The translations under genes were made by a program, and so were the position numbers. This document shows, in pieces, positions 8,704-16,289 of a DNA stretch of 33,575 bases (positions are counted from its first letter, which is position 1; each line of letters opens with the position of its first letter). The notes beneath the pieces were generated by a model, which was not told the origin of the DNA, ran no database searches, and was given only the letters and a program-made list of their open reading frames with translations. The DNA is from Sulfitobacter sp. DFL-14 (GTDB lineage Bacteria > Pseudomonadota > Alphaproteobacteria > Rhodobacterales > Rhodobacteraceae), in the NCBI RefSeq assembly GCF_003335585.1, contig NZ_QBFD01000046.1:1003033-1036607 (forward strand), read 5' to 3'.

Positions 8704-9194
8704 ATATCGCAAAGATGATCGGTACCGTTTTTGGCGTCGGCTACATCCGCCCCGCCCCCGGCACATGGGGTTCGCTTGTGGCGCTGCCCTGGGGCTGGCT
8801 GCTGCATGTTCTCGGCGGCTTTCCCCTGCTGGTGCTGGCGGTTGTCGCGGGTTTCGCCAAGGGCTGGTGGGCCACGGCGAAGATGACGGCGGGCAGCGAT
8901 GATCACGACCCTTCCGAAATCGTCGTGGATGAGGTCGTGGGCCAGTGGATTGCCCTCTTGCCCCTGTCCTATGCCGCCTGGACGCGCGGCCTGGACATGC
9001 TGGTGATGTGGCCCGGCTGGATCGCCGCATTTCTCCTCTTCCGTCTCTTCGACATCTGGAAACCCTGGCTGGTCGGCAGGGCCGATGCGCGCGGCGATGC
9101 GCTGGGGGTGATGCTGGACGATGTGATCGCGGGCATTTTTGCAGCCCTGGGCGTGATGATCCTGGCCGGTCTCTACCACGGAGTTCTGACATGA
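8700..9194 (+). CDS. pgpA: Phosphatidylglycerophosphatase A
   Basis: 164 residues. Integral membrane enzyme that removes phosphate from phosphatidylglycerophosphate to give phosphatidylglycerol. The family features are visible: FGVGYIRPAPGTWGSLVALP near the N-terminus, DPSEIVVDEVVGQWIALLP around 62-80, and FLLFRLFDIWKPW, with DDVIAGIFAA near the C-terminus. Four hydrophobic segments are apparent. Overlaps ispDF upstream and pncC downstream, both by ATGA, so translation is coupled. Confidence 0.93.
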   Translation: MNIAKMIGTVFGVGYIRPAPGTWGSLVALPWGWLLHVLGGFPLLVLAVVAGFAKGWWATAKMTAGSDDHDPSEIVVDEVVGQWIALLPLSYAAWTRGLDMLVMWPGWIAAFLLFRLFDIWKPWLVGRADARGDALGVMLDDVIAGIFAALGVMILAGLYHGVLT

Positions 9195-9667
9195 GCATTG
9201 CAGCACAGATTATTGAACTGGCACAGAAAAAAGGCGTCCTTGTCTCCTGCGCCGAAAGCTGCACCGGCGGGCTGGTCGCCGCCGCGCTGACCGAAGTGCC
9301 CGGATCCTCGGTGATGTTCGACAGCGGCTTCGTCACCTATACAAATGCCGCCAAGATGAAGATGCTGGGCGTGCGCCCCAGCAGCCTGCAGATGTTCGGC
9401 GCGGTCTCAGAAGAGGTCGCACGCGAAATGGCCACCGGCGCGCTGGCACATTCCGGGGCCCAGGTGACCGTCTCCATCACCGGGATCGCAGGCCCCGGCG
9501 GCTCCGAGCACAAGCCCGAGGGCCGCGTCTGTTTCGGCCTCGCGGCGGGCGATCAGCTCTGGGCCACAACCCAGGAATTCGGCGCCATGGGCCGCAGCCG
9601 GGTGCGCACCGCAGCCCGCGACCACGCCCTGACGCTGCTGGTGCAGGGACTTTTCAGCCTGCCCTGA
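9191..9667 (+). CDS. pncC: CinA-family NMN amidohydrolase PncC
   Basis: 158 residues, starting at the ATG that overlaps the pgpA stop. Stand-alone CinA C-terminal domain, which in the family deamidates nicotinamide mononucleotide to nicotinate mononucleotide in pyridine-nucleotide recycling. Signature VSCAESCTGGLVAAALTEVP, then FVTYTNAAKMKMLGV, and ITGIAGPGGSEHKPEGRVCF. The N-terminal molybdopterin-like (COG1058) domain of long CinA proteins is absent. Third gene of the ispDF operon. Activity is inferred from family. Confidence 0.88.
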   Translation: MSIAAQIIELAQKKGVLVSCAESCTGGLVAAALTEVPGSSVMFDSGFVTYTNAAKMKMLGVRPSSLQMFGAVSEEVAREMATGALAHSGAQVTVSITGIAGPGGSEHKPEGRVCFGLAAGDQLWATTQEFGAMGRSRVRTAARDHALTLLVQGLFSLP

Positions 9668-9704
9668 TACCGGGCAAAACACCCCGACACCCGCCCAAAT
9701 TATC

Positions 9705-9725
9705 GGCATTTTCAAAAAAGATGCC
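9705..9725. repeat. Hairpin upstream of amtB
   Basis: GGCATTTT at 9705-9712 pairs with AAGATGCC at 9718-9725 around a 5-base loop (one T-G pair). It is 80 bases upstream of amtB and 38 bases after pncC. No T run follows it on the plus strand, so a terminator is doubtful; a regulatory site for amtB is possible. No TGGCAC-N5-TTGC promoter was seen in this spacer. Confidence 0.35.
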
Positions 9726-9805
9726 AAAATAAGCATGTTGAGTCTTTTCCGGGCGTTTCGCTTGCCCAAGGTGCGGCAACCCTGACGCTGACCCGGAGAC
9801 ACCCA

Positions 9806-10987
9806 ATGAATGCCGCTGATTCCGCCTGGATCATGACCGCAACCGCGCTGGTCCTTTTCATGACCCTACCGGGGCTTGCCCTGTTCTATGGCGGGCTGGT
9901 GCGCGCCCGCAACGTGCTCAGCGTCTTCATGCATTGCTATGCCATCGCCTGCCTGATGTCGGTGCTGTGGTTCCTGCTGGGCTATTCCATCGCCTTTGGC
10001 CCCGGCACCGGCGGCATCTGGGGCGGACTGGGCAAGGCCGGGCTGAGCGGGATCACCATCGACAGCCTCAGCGGCACCCTGCCGGAAATCCTGTTCTTTG
10101 CCTTTCAGATGACATTCGCCATCATCACCCCCGCCCTGATCGTCGGCGCCTATGTGGAGCGGATCAATTTCGCCTTCCTGCTGCTGTTCTCGGGCCTGTG
10201 GATGCTGCTGTGCTATGCGCCGGTGGTGCATTGGATCTGGGGCGGCGGGATGCTGGCCGATGGCGGCATCTTTGGCGAGACGGGCGTGCGCGATTTCGCG
10301 GGCGGCATCGTGGTCCATGAAACCGCCGGGATCGCGGCGCTGATCCTGGCGATCATGCTGGGCGCGCGCCGCGACAACAGCAAACCGCCGCACAACCCGG
10401 GGATGGTGATGATCGGGGCCGCGATGCTCTGGGTCGGCTGGTTCGGCTTCAACGGCGGCTCGCAACTGGCCGCCGATGGGGGCGCGGCGATGGCGATCAC
10501 CGTGACCCATATCTCCGCTGCCACCGCCTCGCTCACCTGGGCGCTCTGGGAAAGGATCAAGTTCGGCAAGGCCTCGCTGGTGGGTCTGGTGACCGGCACC
10601 ATTGCGGGCCTCGCCTCGATCACCCCGGCATCGGGCTTCGTCGGGCCCTGGGCCGCGCTGCTGATCGGTGCCATTGCCGGCGTGCTGTGTCAGGAGGCGG
10701 TCACGCTGGTGCGCAACAAGCTGAAGGTCGACGACACGCTGGATGTCTTTGCGGTCCACGGTGTCGGCGGGATCTTCGGCACGGTGATGATCGCGGCACT
10801 GGGTGCAGGCACCTGGGCCGCACAGCTGGGATCGCTGGCCATCGTCGGCATCTTCACCACGGTGGTGACACTGGTCATCGCCTATGCCTGCCGGGCCGTC
10901 GTGCCGATGCGGGTGGATGCGGAAGCGGAATCAAACGGGCTGGACCTGTCCAGCCACGGGGAGCGGGCCTACGACCTGACCAGCTGA
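9806..10987 (+). CDS. amtB: Ammonium channel AmtB
   Basis: 393 residues. Inner-membrane trimeric ammonium channel, with about eleven hydrophobic segments and no cleaved signal peptide. The pore twin histidines are His171 (IVVHETAGIAAL) and His318 (DVFAVHGVGGIFGT); FQMTFAIITPALIVG holds the outer gate region, and GWFGFNGGSQ is the conserved helix 5 motif. The C-terminal tail GLDLSSHGERAYD matches the tail through which GlnK closes the channel in the family, so PII control is expected although no glnK is adjacent. CGGAGAC precedes the ATG. Its end overlaps the mmgE/prpD gene tail to tail by 19 bases. Confidence 0.95.
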   Translation: MNAADSAWIMTATALVLFMTLPGLALFYGGLVRARNVLSVFMHCYAIACLMSVLWFLLGYSIAFGPGTGGIWGGLGKAGLSGITIDSLSGTLPEILFFAFQMTFAIITPALIVGAYVERINFAFLLLFSGLWMLLCYAPVVHWIWGGGMLADGGIFGETGVRDFAGGIVVHETAGIAALILAIMLGARRDNSKPPHNPGMVMIGAAMLWVGWFGFNGGSQLAADGGAAMAITVTHISAATASLTWALWERIKFGKASLVGLVTGTIAGLASITPASGFVGPWAALLIGAIAGVLCQEAVTLVRNKLKVDDTLDVFAVHGVGGIFGTVMIAALGAGTWAAQLGSLAIVGIFTTVVTLVIAYACRAVVPMRVDAEAESNGLDLSSHGERAYDLTS

Positions 10988-12246
10988 TCCATGAGGGCGT
11001 CAAGGTCATCGCCCTGCGCCGCCAGCCAAAGCGCCTCGGCGTGGTCCTCGCCCAGCAGGGCCACCGCCTTGTCCTGCAGTTTCGCCGCGCGGACCTCCAG
11101 CGGCAGCGGCGCCGACAGGTCATGCTTCAGCCGCCGCATCGCGCCGCCGGTGAAAGAGACGGCGACCTCGGACTGGGTTTCTGACAGGCGCGCCTCTTCG
11201 CTGACGCGGATTTTGTCGCGCAGCGCGACGATCTCCGGGTCTTTGGTGATCTCGTCGGTGAAATTGGCAATGCCGCCGGTGTCATGGCCCAGAAGCGCCA
11301 TGGCACAGGTCTGGGCATAGCTGAACTTGGCCGCCAGCCCCGTGGTCGGTGCGTCGATGTTGCACACGCTCATCCAGCGCGGATTGGTGCGGATATGGAT
11401 GCTCTCCACCGCCTCAAGATCCAGATCGGCACCGCGCAGCGCCTCAAGCATCGCATGCAGCCCGTGGCAGCAGGCGTGAAACTTGTGGCTGATTTCCGTG
11501 ATCCGCCAGCTGCCCCTTGGCGCGCCGACCTCTGCTGCCTCGCCGTGATGGGTGGGGCCAAATCCCAGCGGGCCTGCCAGCCCATCCTCTGCCGCCGTCA
11601 TGCCTGCCTGCGCCCAAAGCGTCGCCTCCACCCCGGTGCGGGCGGCCAGACCGGCATTCAGCGGCTTCGCCATGGTGCCGAACTGCGATTTCAGCCCCGA
11701 TGCCATGCTGGCGCAAAGGCCAAGCGCCGACCGCAACTGGCGTTTGTCCAGTTCCAGCAGCCGCGCGCAGCCCATGACTGCGCCGAAGGCCCCCGCCGTG
11801 GCGGTCTGATGATAGCCCACCTGATAATGGCTGCGCCCCAGCCAGAGCCCCACGAGAATCGAGGCTTCAACCCCCAGCGTCGCGGCATCGACCACCTCGT
11901 CCAGCGGCGCGCGCAGCTCCTGGGCCAGTGCCAGAACCGCAGGCAGCACCGCGACCGAAGGATGGCCGATATGGGCGAAATGCGTGTCGTCGTAATCCAG
12001 CGCATGGGACAGCGTGCCGTTGACCAGCGCGGCCAGGGGTGCCGTGGCCGTGCCCCCGCCAAGGATCTGCGCCAGCCCCGTGCCCATCGCGGATTGCGCG
12101 GCGGCAAAATCGTCGAATTCACCGGCCTGCGCCCCGGCAATGCCACAGGCGGCCCAATCGAACAGCGACAGGCGCATCATCACGGCAGCCTCGGCCGGAA
12201 CCTCTGCCTTGCGGAAACGGATTAGCTGGTCGGTGATGGTGCTCAT
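10969..12246 (-). CDS. MmgE/PrpD family protein
   Basis: 425 residues. Member of the MmgE/PrpD family (2-methylcitrate dehydratase, cis-aconitate decarboxylase and relatives). Recognisable stretches: NGTLSHALDYDDTHF, HPSVAVLPAVLALAQ, VGYHQTATAGAFGA, KPLNAGLAARTGVEA and KFHACCHGLHAMLEAL. The substrate cannot be deduced: no prpB, prpC or related gene is in the window. Its ATG overlaps the ratA/coq10 stop (ATGA), so it is the second gene of a two-gene operon. Slightly shorter than typical PrpD proteins (about 450-480). Confidence 0.85.
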   Translation of the reverse strand: MSTITDQLIRFRKAEVPAEAAVMMRLSLFDWAACGIAGAQAGEFDDFAAAQSAMGTGLAQILGGGTATAPLAALVNGTLSHALDYDDTHFAHIGHPSVAVLPAVLALAQELRAPLDEVVDAATLGVEASILVGLWLGRSHYQVGYHQTATAGAFGAVMGCARLLELDKRQLRSALGLCASMASGLKSQFGTMAKPLNAGLAARTGVEATLWAQAGMTAAEDGLAGPLGFGPTHHGEAAEVGAPRGSWRITEISHKFHACCHGLHAMLEALRGADLDLEAVESIHIRTNPRWMSVCNIDAPTTGLAAKFSYAQTCAMALLGHDTGGIANFTDEITKDPEIVALRDKIRVSEEARLSETQSEVAVSFTGGAMRRLKHDLSAPLPLEVRAAKLQDKAVALLGEDHAEALWLAAQGDDLDALMDQLVRS

Positions 12247-12695
12247 GCACCCGATCCGTAAAGCGCCTCTGCCCGTTTTTCAAAGGCTTTTACCACGCGC
12301 AGCATCGCCTCGTTGAAGACAACACCGATGATGCCCTGCAAAATCCGGTTGCGGAATTCGAAATCGACGTGGAAATGCACCTTGCAACCCTGTGGCGCAT
12401 CCTCGAACCGCCAGTTCGACAGCATGTATTTGAACGGGCCGTCCAGATATTCGGTGTCGATCTTCATCTGATCGGGCCAGAGCGTCACGCGGCTGGTGAA
12501 TCGCTCGCGGAACACCTTGAAGCTGATCACCAGATCGGCATCCATCACGCGATGGTCGCCGATCTGTTCATCGCTGCGGATGCGCGCGGCCGCCGTCCAG
12601 GGCAGGAATTCGGGGTACTTGCCCACATCCGCCACCAGATTGTACATCTGTTGCGCGGTATAGGGCAGTTCTTTGGTCTCTGAATGGGTCGGCAT
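12243..12695 (-). CDS. RatA/Coq10 START-like ubiquinone-binding protein
   Basis: 150 residues. START/SRPBCC-fold protein of the Coq10/RatA family, thought to bind ubiquinone or its intermediates and support respiration; in E. coli RatA was described as a toxin blocking 70S assembly. Family signature PYTAQQMYNLVADVGKYPEF then LPW at the N-terminus, and VHFHVDFEFRNRILQ. In alphaproteobacteria this gene is usually next to lipA and cinA; here lipA is 3.6 kb away. Divergent from hpt across 69 bases and coupled to the downstream mmgE/prpD gene. Confidence 0.88.
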   Translation of the reverse strand: MPTHSETKELPYTAQQMYNLVADVGKYPEFLPWTAAARIRSDEQIGDHRVMDADLVISFKVFRERFTSRVTLWPDQMKIDTEYLDGPFKYMLSNWRFEDAPQGCKVHFHVDFEFRNRILQGIIGVVFNEAMLRVVKAFEKRAEALYGSGA

Positions 12696-12764
12696 TGCGT
12701 TCCGGGTCTGCTCGGGTTAGCCCTATGTCTCCGGTAAACGCCATGAAATCAAGGGCCAATGGTC

Positions 12765-13301
12765 ATGACAGATCGTCGCTATGTGATTGATGAAATGATC
12801 TCGGCCAAGGCGATTGCCGCCCGGATCGAAGCGCTGTGCCGCGCGATCCATGATGAATTCGACGGCACCGACAAACTGGTGGTGGTGGGGCTGCTGCGCG
12901 GCTCCTTCGTGTTCATCGCCGATCTGGTGCGCGAGCTGGACCTGCCGATCGAGGTCGATTTCCTTGAGGCCTCCAGCTATGGCGACGGCACGGAAAGCAG
13001 CCGCGAGGTGCGCATCCTCAAGGACCTGCGCGGCGCCATCGAAGGCCGGGACGTGCTGGTGGTCGAGGATATCGTGGATACCGGCCATACCCTGCACCAT
13101 GTCACCAACCTGCTGAAATCACGCGAACCTGCGCGGCTGAAAACCATCGCTTTGCTGGACAAGCCCAGCCGCCGCGAGGTGGACATGAAGGCGGATTGGA
13201 CCGGCTTCGAGATTCCGGATGAATTTGTCGTGGGCTATGGCATCGATTATGCTCAGCGCAACCGCAACCTGCCCTTCATCGGAAAGGTCCGTTTCACATG
13301 A
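12765..13301 (+). CDS. hpt: Hypoxanthine phosphoribosyltransferase
   Basis: 178 residues from the ATG at 12765. Salvages hypoxanthine (and often guanine) to IMP/GMP using PRPP. The PRPP-binding motif VLVVEDIVDTGHTL is at about 98-111; the acidic pair ED and the TGHT loop are intact. VVGLLRGSFVFIADL is the conserved N-terminal loop. The start at 12765 is preferred over 12759 because AAGGG lies 9 bases upstream of the former and only 3 of the latter. Ends in an ATGA overlap with the next small membrane gene. Confidence 0.92.
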   Translation: MTDRRYVIDEMISAKAIAARIEALCRAIHDEFDGTDKLVVVGLLRGSFVFIADLVRELDLPIEVDFLEASSYGDGTESSREVRILKDLRGAIEGRDVLVVEDIVDTGHTLHHVTNLLKSREPARLKTIALLDKPSRREVDMKADWTGFEIPDEFVVGYGIDYAQRNRNLPFIGKVRFT

Positions 13302-13471
13302 ACCCGATCTGGCTTTTGCGCATGGCGAAATGGGCGCATCACCCGCCCTCGGTCAAACGGGTGATACTGGTCTTTGCGGTCATTGCGCTGGCGCTGCTCA
13401 TCGCCGGGATCCAATGGATGGGATGGTGGCCCGACTGGGCCACGACAGAACGTGTGCCGCGCCGGTTCTGA
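13298..13471 (+). CDS. Small single-span membrane protein, unknown
   Basis: 57 residues, beginning MNPIWLLRMAKWAHHPPSVK and ending TERVPRRF. The ATG overlaps the hpt stop (ATGA), strong evidence that it is translated. A hydrophobic segment at about 22-44 (VILVFAVIALALLIAG) is preceded by basic residues and followed by a Trp-rich region (WMGWWPDW) and a basic tail, so the N-terminus is probably cytoplasmic. No family recognised. It lies between hpt and the cytochrome c'. It may be a conserved small protein of Rhodobacterales, but that was not checked. Confidence 0.7.
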   Translation: MNPIWLLRMAKWAHHPPSVKRVILVFAVIALALLIAGIQWMGWWPDWATTERVPRRF

Positions 13472-13594
13472 ACCGCGCTACGGGATGTTTCCGCCGATCA
13501 CGAAAAAGTTTTTGGCAGCTTCCATGGTCCGTGGCATGCTGCGGCAAGAACCTGTTGAATTTCACTTTTGCCATTCAGACACGGAGATCAACCC

Positions 13595-14068
13595 ATGCAT
13601 AAGAGCTTCACCACCCGGACCGTCACCGCAATTGTCTGCGGTGTGATCGCAACGGCGGGCTTTGCCGCCAGCCACGGGGGCGGCGAAAACAAGAGCGTGG
13701 AGGCGCGCCATGCAATGATGCAGATGATCGCCTATCACACCGGTATCCTGGGCGGGATCGCCAAGGGCGAAATGGACTATGATTCCGCCATGGTCGACGC
13801 CGCAGCCATGAACATCGCCTCGCTGGCCGCGATGGACCGCACAACACTGTGGATCGAGGGCACCGAACAGGGTGCCGCCGCCGATTCCCGCGCCAAGCCT
13901 GAAATCTGGAGCGATCCGGAAGGTTTCGGTGCCGCCTTTGAAAAGCTGGAGACAGCCGCCAGCGGGCTGGTCGGCGCATCGGATGCAGCAGCCGTGGGCG
14001 CCGGGATGGGCGATCTCGGCGGCGCCTGCAAGGCCTGCCACGAAACCTATCGCGGTCCCGAAAACTGA
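13595..14068 (+). CDS. Cytochrome c'/c556 family protein
   Basis: 157 residues from the ATG at 13595 (CGGAG 9 bases upstream). Signal peptide about 1-25, ending near GFAA, so periplasmic. A four-helix cytochrome with the heme motif CKACH at 145-149 followed by ETYR near the C-terminus, as in cytochrome c' and c556. RHAMMQMI near residue 38 supplies methionines that could be the sixth ligand, as in c556; cytochrome c' proper lacks one. Family members bind NO or shuttle electrons; the role here is not determined. Sixteen bases separate it from the diheme cytochrome, suggesting one operon. Confidence 0.9.
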   Translation: MHKSFTTRTVTAIVCGVIATAGFAASHGGGENKSVEARHAMMQMIAYHTGILGGIAKGEMDYDSAMVDAAAMNIASLAAMDRTTLWIEGTEQGAAADSRAKPEIWSDPEGFGAAFEKLETAASGLVGASDAAAVGAGMGDLGGACKACHETYRGPEN

Positions 14069-14084
14069 TCACCGGACCTGACTG

Positions 14085-14957
14085 TTGCGCCGTTTTCTGA
14101 TTGCGATCTGCCTGCTGGCGGTGATTGGCCTCGGGGTGTTCTGGGTGCTGACGCGCCCGGCCCCGCTTGATGCCGATTTTGCCGGCGGGCATGTGGCGGA
14201 TGCGGAAAACGGCGCGCGCATCTTTCACGCAGGCGGCTGTGCCTCCTGCCATGTCGCGCCGGGAAGTGACGACAAGCTGACCCTCGCTGGCGGAGAAGGG
14301 TTCGCCAGCGATTTCGGCACCTTCCACGCCCCCAACATCTCGCCCGGGCCGGAAGGCATCGGCGGATGGGATCTGCCCGGTTTTGCCCGCGCGGTCACCC
14401 GGGGGGTCTCGCCCGATGGACGCCACTATTACCCCGCCTTCCCCTATACGACCTATATCCACATGGAAGACACCGATGTGGCGGATCTGTTTGCCTATAT
14501 GCAGACCCTGCCGGTGTCGGACACGCCCAGCAAACCGCATGACGTGGGTTTCCCCTTCAACATCAGGCGGGGCCTGGGCCTGTGGAAATTGCTCTACCTG
14601 GATGAGAGTTTCGTGATGACCGGCGAGATGTCGGAGCAGGTGACACAGGGGCGCTACCTGGTCGAGGCTCTGGGCCATTGCACCGAATGCCACACGCCGC
14701 GCGGGCCTTTCGGCGGGTTGCAGCGCGATGCCTGGCTGAGTGGCGCGCCCAACCCCTCCGGCAAGGGGCGTATTCCCAACATCACACCCGCCGGTCTGGA
14801 GTGGTCAGCCGATGACATCGCTTATTACCTGGAAAGCGGTCTGACCCCGGATTTCGACAGCGCCGGCGGCACCATGGCATCGGTGGTGAACAACATGTCG
14901 CACCTGCCCGAAGGCGACCGGGCGGCGATAGCGGCCTATCTCAAGGCGCTGCCCTGA
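14085..14957 (+). CDS. Membrane-anchored diheme cytochrome c
   Basis: 290 residues, from a TTG codon at 14085. An uncleaved N-terminal anchor (about 3-22) puts two cytochrome c domains in the periplasm: CASCH at 52-56 and CTECH at 199-203. Met residues in HMEDTDVADLFAYMQ and MSHLPEGDRAAIAAYL sit where the domains usually end. It resembles the cytochrome subunits that accept electrons from periplasmic dehydrogenases, but no dehydrogenase gene is adjacent. The TTG start has only a weak ribosome site (CCGGA), so low expression or a different start is possible. Confidence 0.88.
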   Translation: MRRFLIAICLLAVIGLGVFWVLTRPAPLDADFAGGHVADAENGARIFHAGGCASCHVAPGSDDKLTLAGGEGFASDFGTFHAPNISPGPEGIGGWDLPGFARAVTRGVSPDGRHYYPAFPYTTYIHMEDTDVADLFAYMQTLPVSDTPSKPHDVGFPFNIRRGLGLWKLLYLDESFVMTGEMSEQVTQGRYLVEALGHCTECHTPRGPFGGLQRDAWLSGAPNPSGKGRIPNITPAGLEWSADDIAYYLESGLTPDFDSAGGTMASVVNNMSHLPEGDRAAIAAYLKALP

Positions 14958-15021
14958 CGCGGCCGTCCCGAGCGGGGTGAGTGCGGGATGGATATTTCTG
15001 GCCAAAAAGAAAGGGGGACAA

Positions 15022-15087
15022 GCTGTAGTGCCGCCTGAGCCGTTTCTGGCCTCCTTGTTTTTCACATCGGATTGTGGCCACTACAGC
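15022..15087. repeat. 9-bp inverted repeat overlapping next element
   Basis: GCTGTAGTG at 15022-15030 and CACTACAGC at 15079-15087 are perfect complements 48 bases apart. The last three bases (15085-15087) are shared with the left arm of the following inverted-repeat element. Located between the diheme cytochrome and the monooxygenase. The sequence before it (TTTCTGGCCAAAAAGAAAG, about 14994-15012) has a palindromic TTNTGGCCAAAA core like other intergenic repeats in the window. Confidence 0.5.
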
Positions 15088-15182
15088 GTTTCGGGATAGG
15101 CTTGAAACATGCCACATCCCTTTTCGCGTAGGGCCGAAGGGAGAGGCAGCGAACAAGTGATTCAGGTATATCCCGAAACGCT
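15085..15182. repeat. 98-bp inverted-repeat element
   Basis: AGCGTTTCGGGATA at 15085-15098 and its exact complement at 15169-15182 flank a 70-base interior. Beyond the 14 perfect positions the arms stay similar (CNTGAANCA on each), giving about 24 bases of imperfect repeat. It ends 31 bases before the monooxygenase ATG. It has no coding capacity. This could be a small non-autonomous mobile repeat or a regulatory structure; no target-site duplication was recognised. Confidence 0.6.
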
Positions 15183-15213
15183 TTATCTGAACAGCATCAG
15201 CAGGGAGGCGGTC

Positions 15214-16266
15214 ATGAAGATTCTGATCGTGGGGGCCGGTCCCACCGGCCTGACAGCAGCCGTGGAACTGGCGCGCCGGGGCATCATGCCGCGTATCATC
15301 GACAAAAGATCCGGCCCCTCGAACCTGAGCCGGGCCGTCGGCATCCAGCAGCGCACGATGGATATTCTGACCCCCTCCGGCGCGGCGGAGGAGATCCGCA
15401 AGGAGGCGGTCTGTTTTGACGGCGTCGCCTTTCACTCAGGCCCCCGCAGGATCGCGAAACTTGCCCTGAACTTCGATGACAAATCCCGGCTCTATGGACT
15501 GCCGCAGGACCGGACGGAGCATTTCCTGGCCTGCGCCTTTGCCCGGTATGGCGGCAAGGTCGAATATGACACGCCTTTCGAGGGGCTGACCCAGGATGAA
15601 ACATGCGCGCGCGTGCAGATGGGCGGGACAGAATCACCCTTCGACCATGTGATCGGTGCCGACGGCGCCCACAGCGCCGTGCGCGCGGCGCTGGGGCTGG
15701 AATTTCCCGGCTTCGACCTGCCGGGCCAATGGTCCATCGCCGATGTGGAAAGCCCGGACTGGCGTGATCCGCAGTGCTTTCAGGGCTTCCTGCTGCCCCA
15801 TGGCGACATCTGCATCGTCGCCCCGCTGGAGGCTGCGCGCTTTCGGGTGATCGCTAGTCGGCCCGACGCGCTTGCCGCATTGCCGGTGCCGATGAACGTG
15901 ACCAACATCCGCCGCAGCGGCGCTTTCACCATCTCGGTGCGGCAGGTGACGGATTATGCGGTGGGCCGGGTCTATCTTGCCGGGGATGCCGCACATTGCC
16001 ATTCCCCGGCAGGTGGCCGGGGCATGAACCTCGGCATCGCGGATGCGGCCGACCTTGCGGGGCGGCTGGTTGACGGGGGCCTTGCCGGTTACCACGCCGC
16101 GCGCCATGCGGAAGGGGCACATGTGCTGGCCTTCAGCGAGACTGTGCGCAAGGCGGTCCAGTCAAAAAGCCCGCTGCGCCGGATGGTCATGCCCTGGGTG
16201 ATGAAACTGATCGCCGCGGTCCCGCCGTTCCAGCGGGCAGCGGTGCATTATTTCGTCAGCGGTTGA
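15214..16266 (+). CDS. FAD-dependent monooxygenase (aromatic hydroxylase type)
   Basis: 350 residues from the ATG at 15214, with GGGAGG 5 bases upstream; an upstream in-frame extension would run through the inverted-repeat element and is rejected. Class A flavoprotein hydroxylase: GAGPTG (7-12) for FAD, the bifunctional motif GADGAHSAVR (148-157), and GRVYLAGDAAHCHSPAGGRG (251-270). Shorter than PheA/TfdB-type enzymes because the C-terminal thioredoxin-like domain is absent. The substrate is unknown. The last residues run to 15 bases from lipA, which is convergent. Confidence 0.87.
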   Translation: MKILIVGAGPTGLTAAVELARRGIMPRIIDKRSGPSNLSRAVGIQQRTMDILTPSGAAEEIRKEAVCFDGVAFHSGPRRIAKLALNFDDKSRLYGLPQDRTEHFLACAFARYGGKVEYDTPFEGLTQDETCARVQMGGTESPFDHVIGADGAHSAVRAALGLEFPGFDLPGQWSIADVESPDWRDPQCFQGFLLPHGDICIVAPLEAARFRVIASRPDALAALPVPMNVTNIRRSGAFTISVRQVTDYAVGRVYLAGDAAHCHSPAGGRGMNLGIADAADLAGRLVDGGLAGYHAARHAEGAHVLAFSETVRKAVQSKSPLRRMVMPWVMKLIAAVPPFQRAAVHYFVSG

Positions 16267-16289
16267 AGCGTTTCCAGTTTTCGTTGAAA

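Noticed and set aside
9668..9805. Sigma-54 promoter for amtB
   Set aside because: No TGGCAC-N5-TTGC or close variant was found in the spacer.
13524..13560. Sigma-54-like element before cytochrome c' (TGGCATGCTGCGGCA)
   Set aside because: The GG to GC spacing is one base short and the -12 part is poor.
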